A DNA stretch of 64,000 nucleotides from Sunxiuqinia elliptica. Its GTDB lineage: Bacteria > Bacteroidota > Bacteroidia > Bacteroidales > Prolixibacteraceae. Shown here piece after piece: positions 63,642 to 64,000 of the stretch; position 1 is the first letter of the stretch; each line of letters starts with the position of its first letter. Where the stretch lies: contig NZ_FONW01000001.1 of assembly GCF_900113005.1 (NCBI RefSeq), positions 434,001 to 498,000 of the forward strand, written 5' to 3'. The notes under the pieces are model-generated. The model was not told where the DNA came from, did not search any database, and worked only from the letters and a program-made list of their open reading frames with translations. The position numbers and the translations under genes are program-made.

Positions 63642-64000
63642 ATGAAGTCAAAATACCTCTTAATCTTGTTTGTTGTCGCGCTTGCAGCTTGTAAATCAAA
63701 AGAAAGCAAGGAAGAACTGCAAGTGGAAGTTGCTCCACAGGATACCGTTCAGCAAGTTGTTATGCCTGAGCCAAAGCCCGAGGAACCAACCGTTGAAATT
63801 GATATGGGAGTCAACCTTGATGATAAATTCTTTTTGGTTGTTGATTCCTATACCGTGAAAGAATTTGCTGAAAGCTGGAACAAAAAGTACCAGAAGATGG
63901 GCTATAATTCTGCGGTAATCATGCGCAATGAAGACGGATACTACCGGGTTGCCGTTCAGTCATTCAATGACTTTGAAATGGCAAAGAACGCCTTAGATGT
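63642..64000 (+). CDS. SPOR domain lipoprotein (3' end outside window)
   Basis: The first 119 codons are present. Lipobox cysteine in LFVVALAACKSKE, a Pro/Glu-rich linker (PEPKPEEPTVEI), then the start of a SPOR-type fold: FFLVVDSYTVKEFAESWNKK, YNSAVIMRNEDGYYRVAVQS, FNDFEMAKNALD. SPOR domains bind peptidoglycan stripped of stem peptides at the septum. The domain runs to the window end and is probably nearly complete. Confidence 0.85.
   Translation, partial: MKSKYLLILFVVALAACKSKESKEELQVEVAPQDTVQQVVMPEPKPEEPTVEIDMGVNLDDKFFLVVDSYTVKEFAESWNKKYQKMGYNSAVIMRNEDGYYRVAVQSFNDFEMAKNALD

Overview
The window is chromosomal DNA from a Bacteroidota bacterium, most likely an anaerobic or facultative member of the Bacteroidales/Marinilabiliales side such as a Prolixibacteraceae-like organism. 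The lineage call rests on many short lipoproteins, the DUF4292-TPR-EnvC-dUTPase cluster, an OMP_b-brl_3 type TonB receptor beside a LytTR regulator, intergenic TAnnTTTG elements typical of Bacteroidota promoters, and weak Shine-Dalgarno use. The genus is inference.

Layout. 1-3.1 kb: osmC-like, AraC, YceI and pirin genes (minus) diverge from a Crp/Fnr regulator. 3.3-12.7 kb: a long minus-strand run with EnvC-like, DUF4292, TPR lipoprotein, dut, hemW, Rrf2, lutB, rpiB and a flippase. 12.9-15.5 kb: a glutaminyl cyclase (plus) converges on ruvB and a lone receiver protein. 15.49-16.01 kb is an AT-rich gap with many degenerate DnaA-box-like 9-mers. 16-24.4 kb is a plus-strand run: DUF4175, anti-sigma-like ATPase, ybeY, mnmG, apt, uvrC. 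A perfect 16-bp parS palindrome follows the mnmG stop and a second parS-like site follows an exonuclease III gene at 26.27 kb. Gene orientation and sampled G/C bias both switch at the gap, so 15.5-16 kb is my best candidate for the chromosomal replication origin.

24.5-37.6 kb: rsgA, xth, tdh, a DUF3472 lipoprotein, an exported thioredoxin-like protein, an exported nickel superoxide dismutase, cysS, fumC, an unassigned radical SAM protein, and the selenouridine pair selD-mnmH. 37.9-45.5 kb: a SAM-I riboswitch leads a methionine operon consisting of the sulfide-dependent homocysteine genes (DUF39, NIL-ferredoxin, UPF0280), metH, a 52-residue membrane peptide and metF. Together these could make methionine from aspartate semialdehyde, reduced sulfur and methyl-THF.

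45.6-58.9 kb is accessory: lipoproteins of unknown role, a TonB receptor with a LytTR regulator, an AT-rich island (51.0-53.8 kb) with a CoiA-like nuclease and two unrecognised ORFs, a degenerate tandem array of 21/42-bp units, REP-like palindromes, and a duplicated 3' end of a large lipoprotein gene including its terminator. 59.3-63.6 kb is a phosphate module: a PiT transporter with a long cytoplasmic tail, divergent from a PhoR/PhoB-like two-component pair. The window ends inside a SPOR-domain lipoprotein gene. No rRNA, tRNA, CRISPR array or intact insertion sequence was seen.
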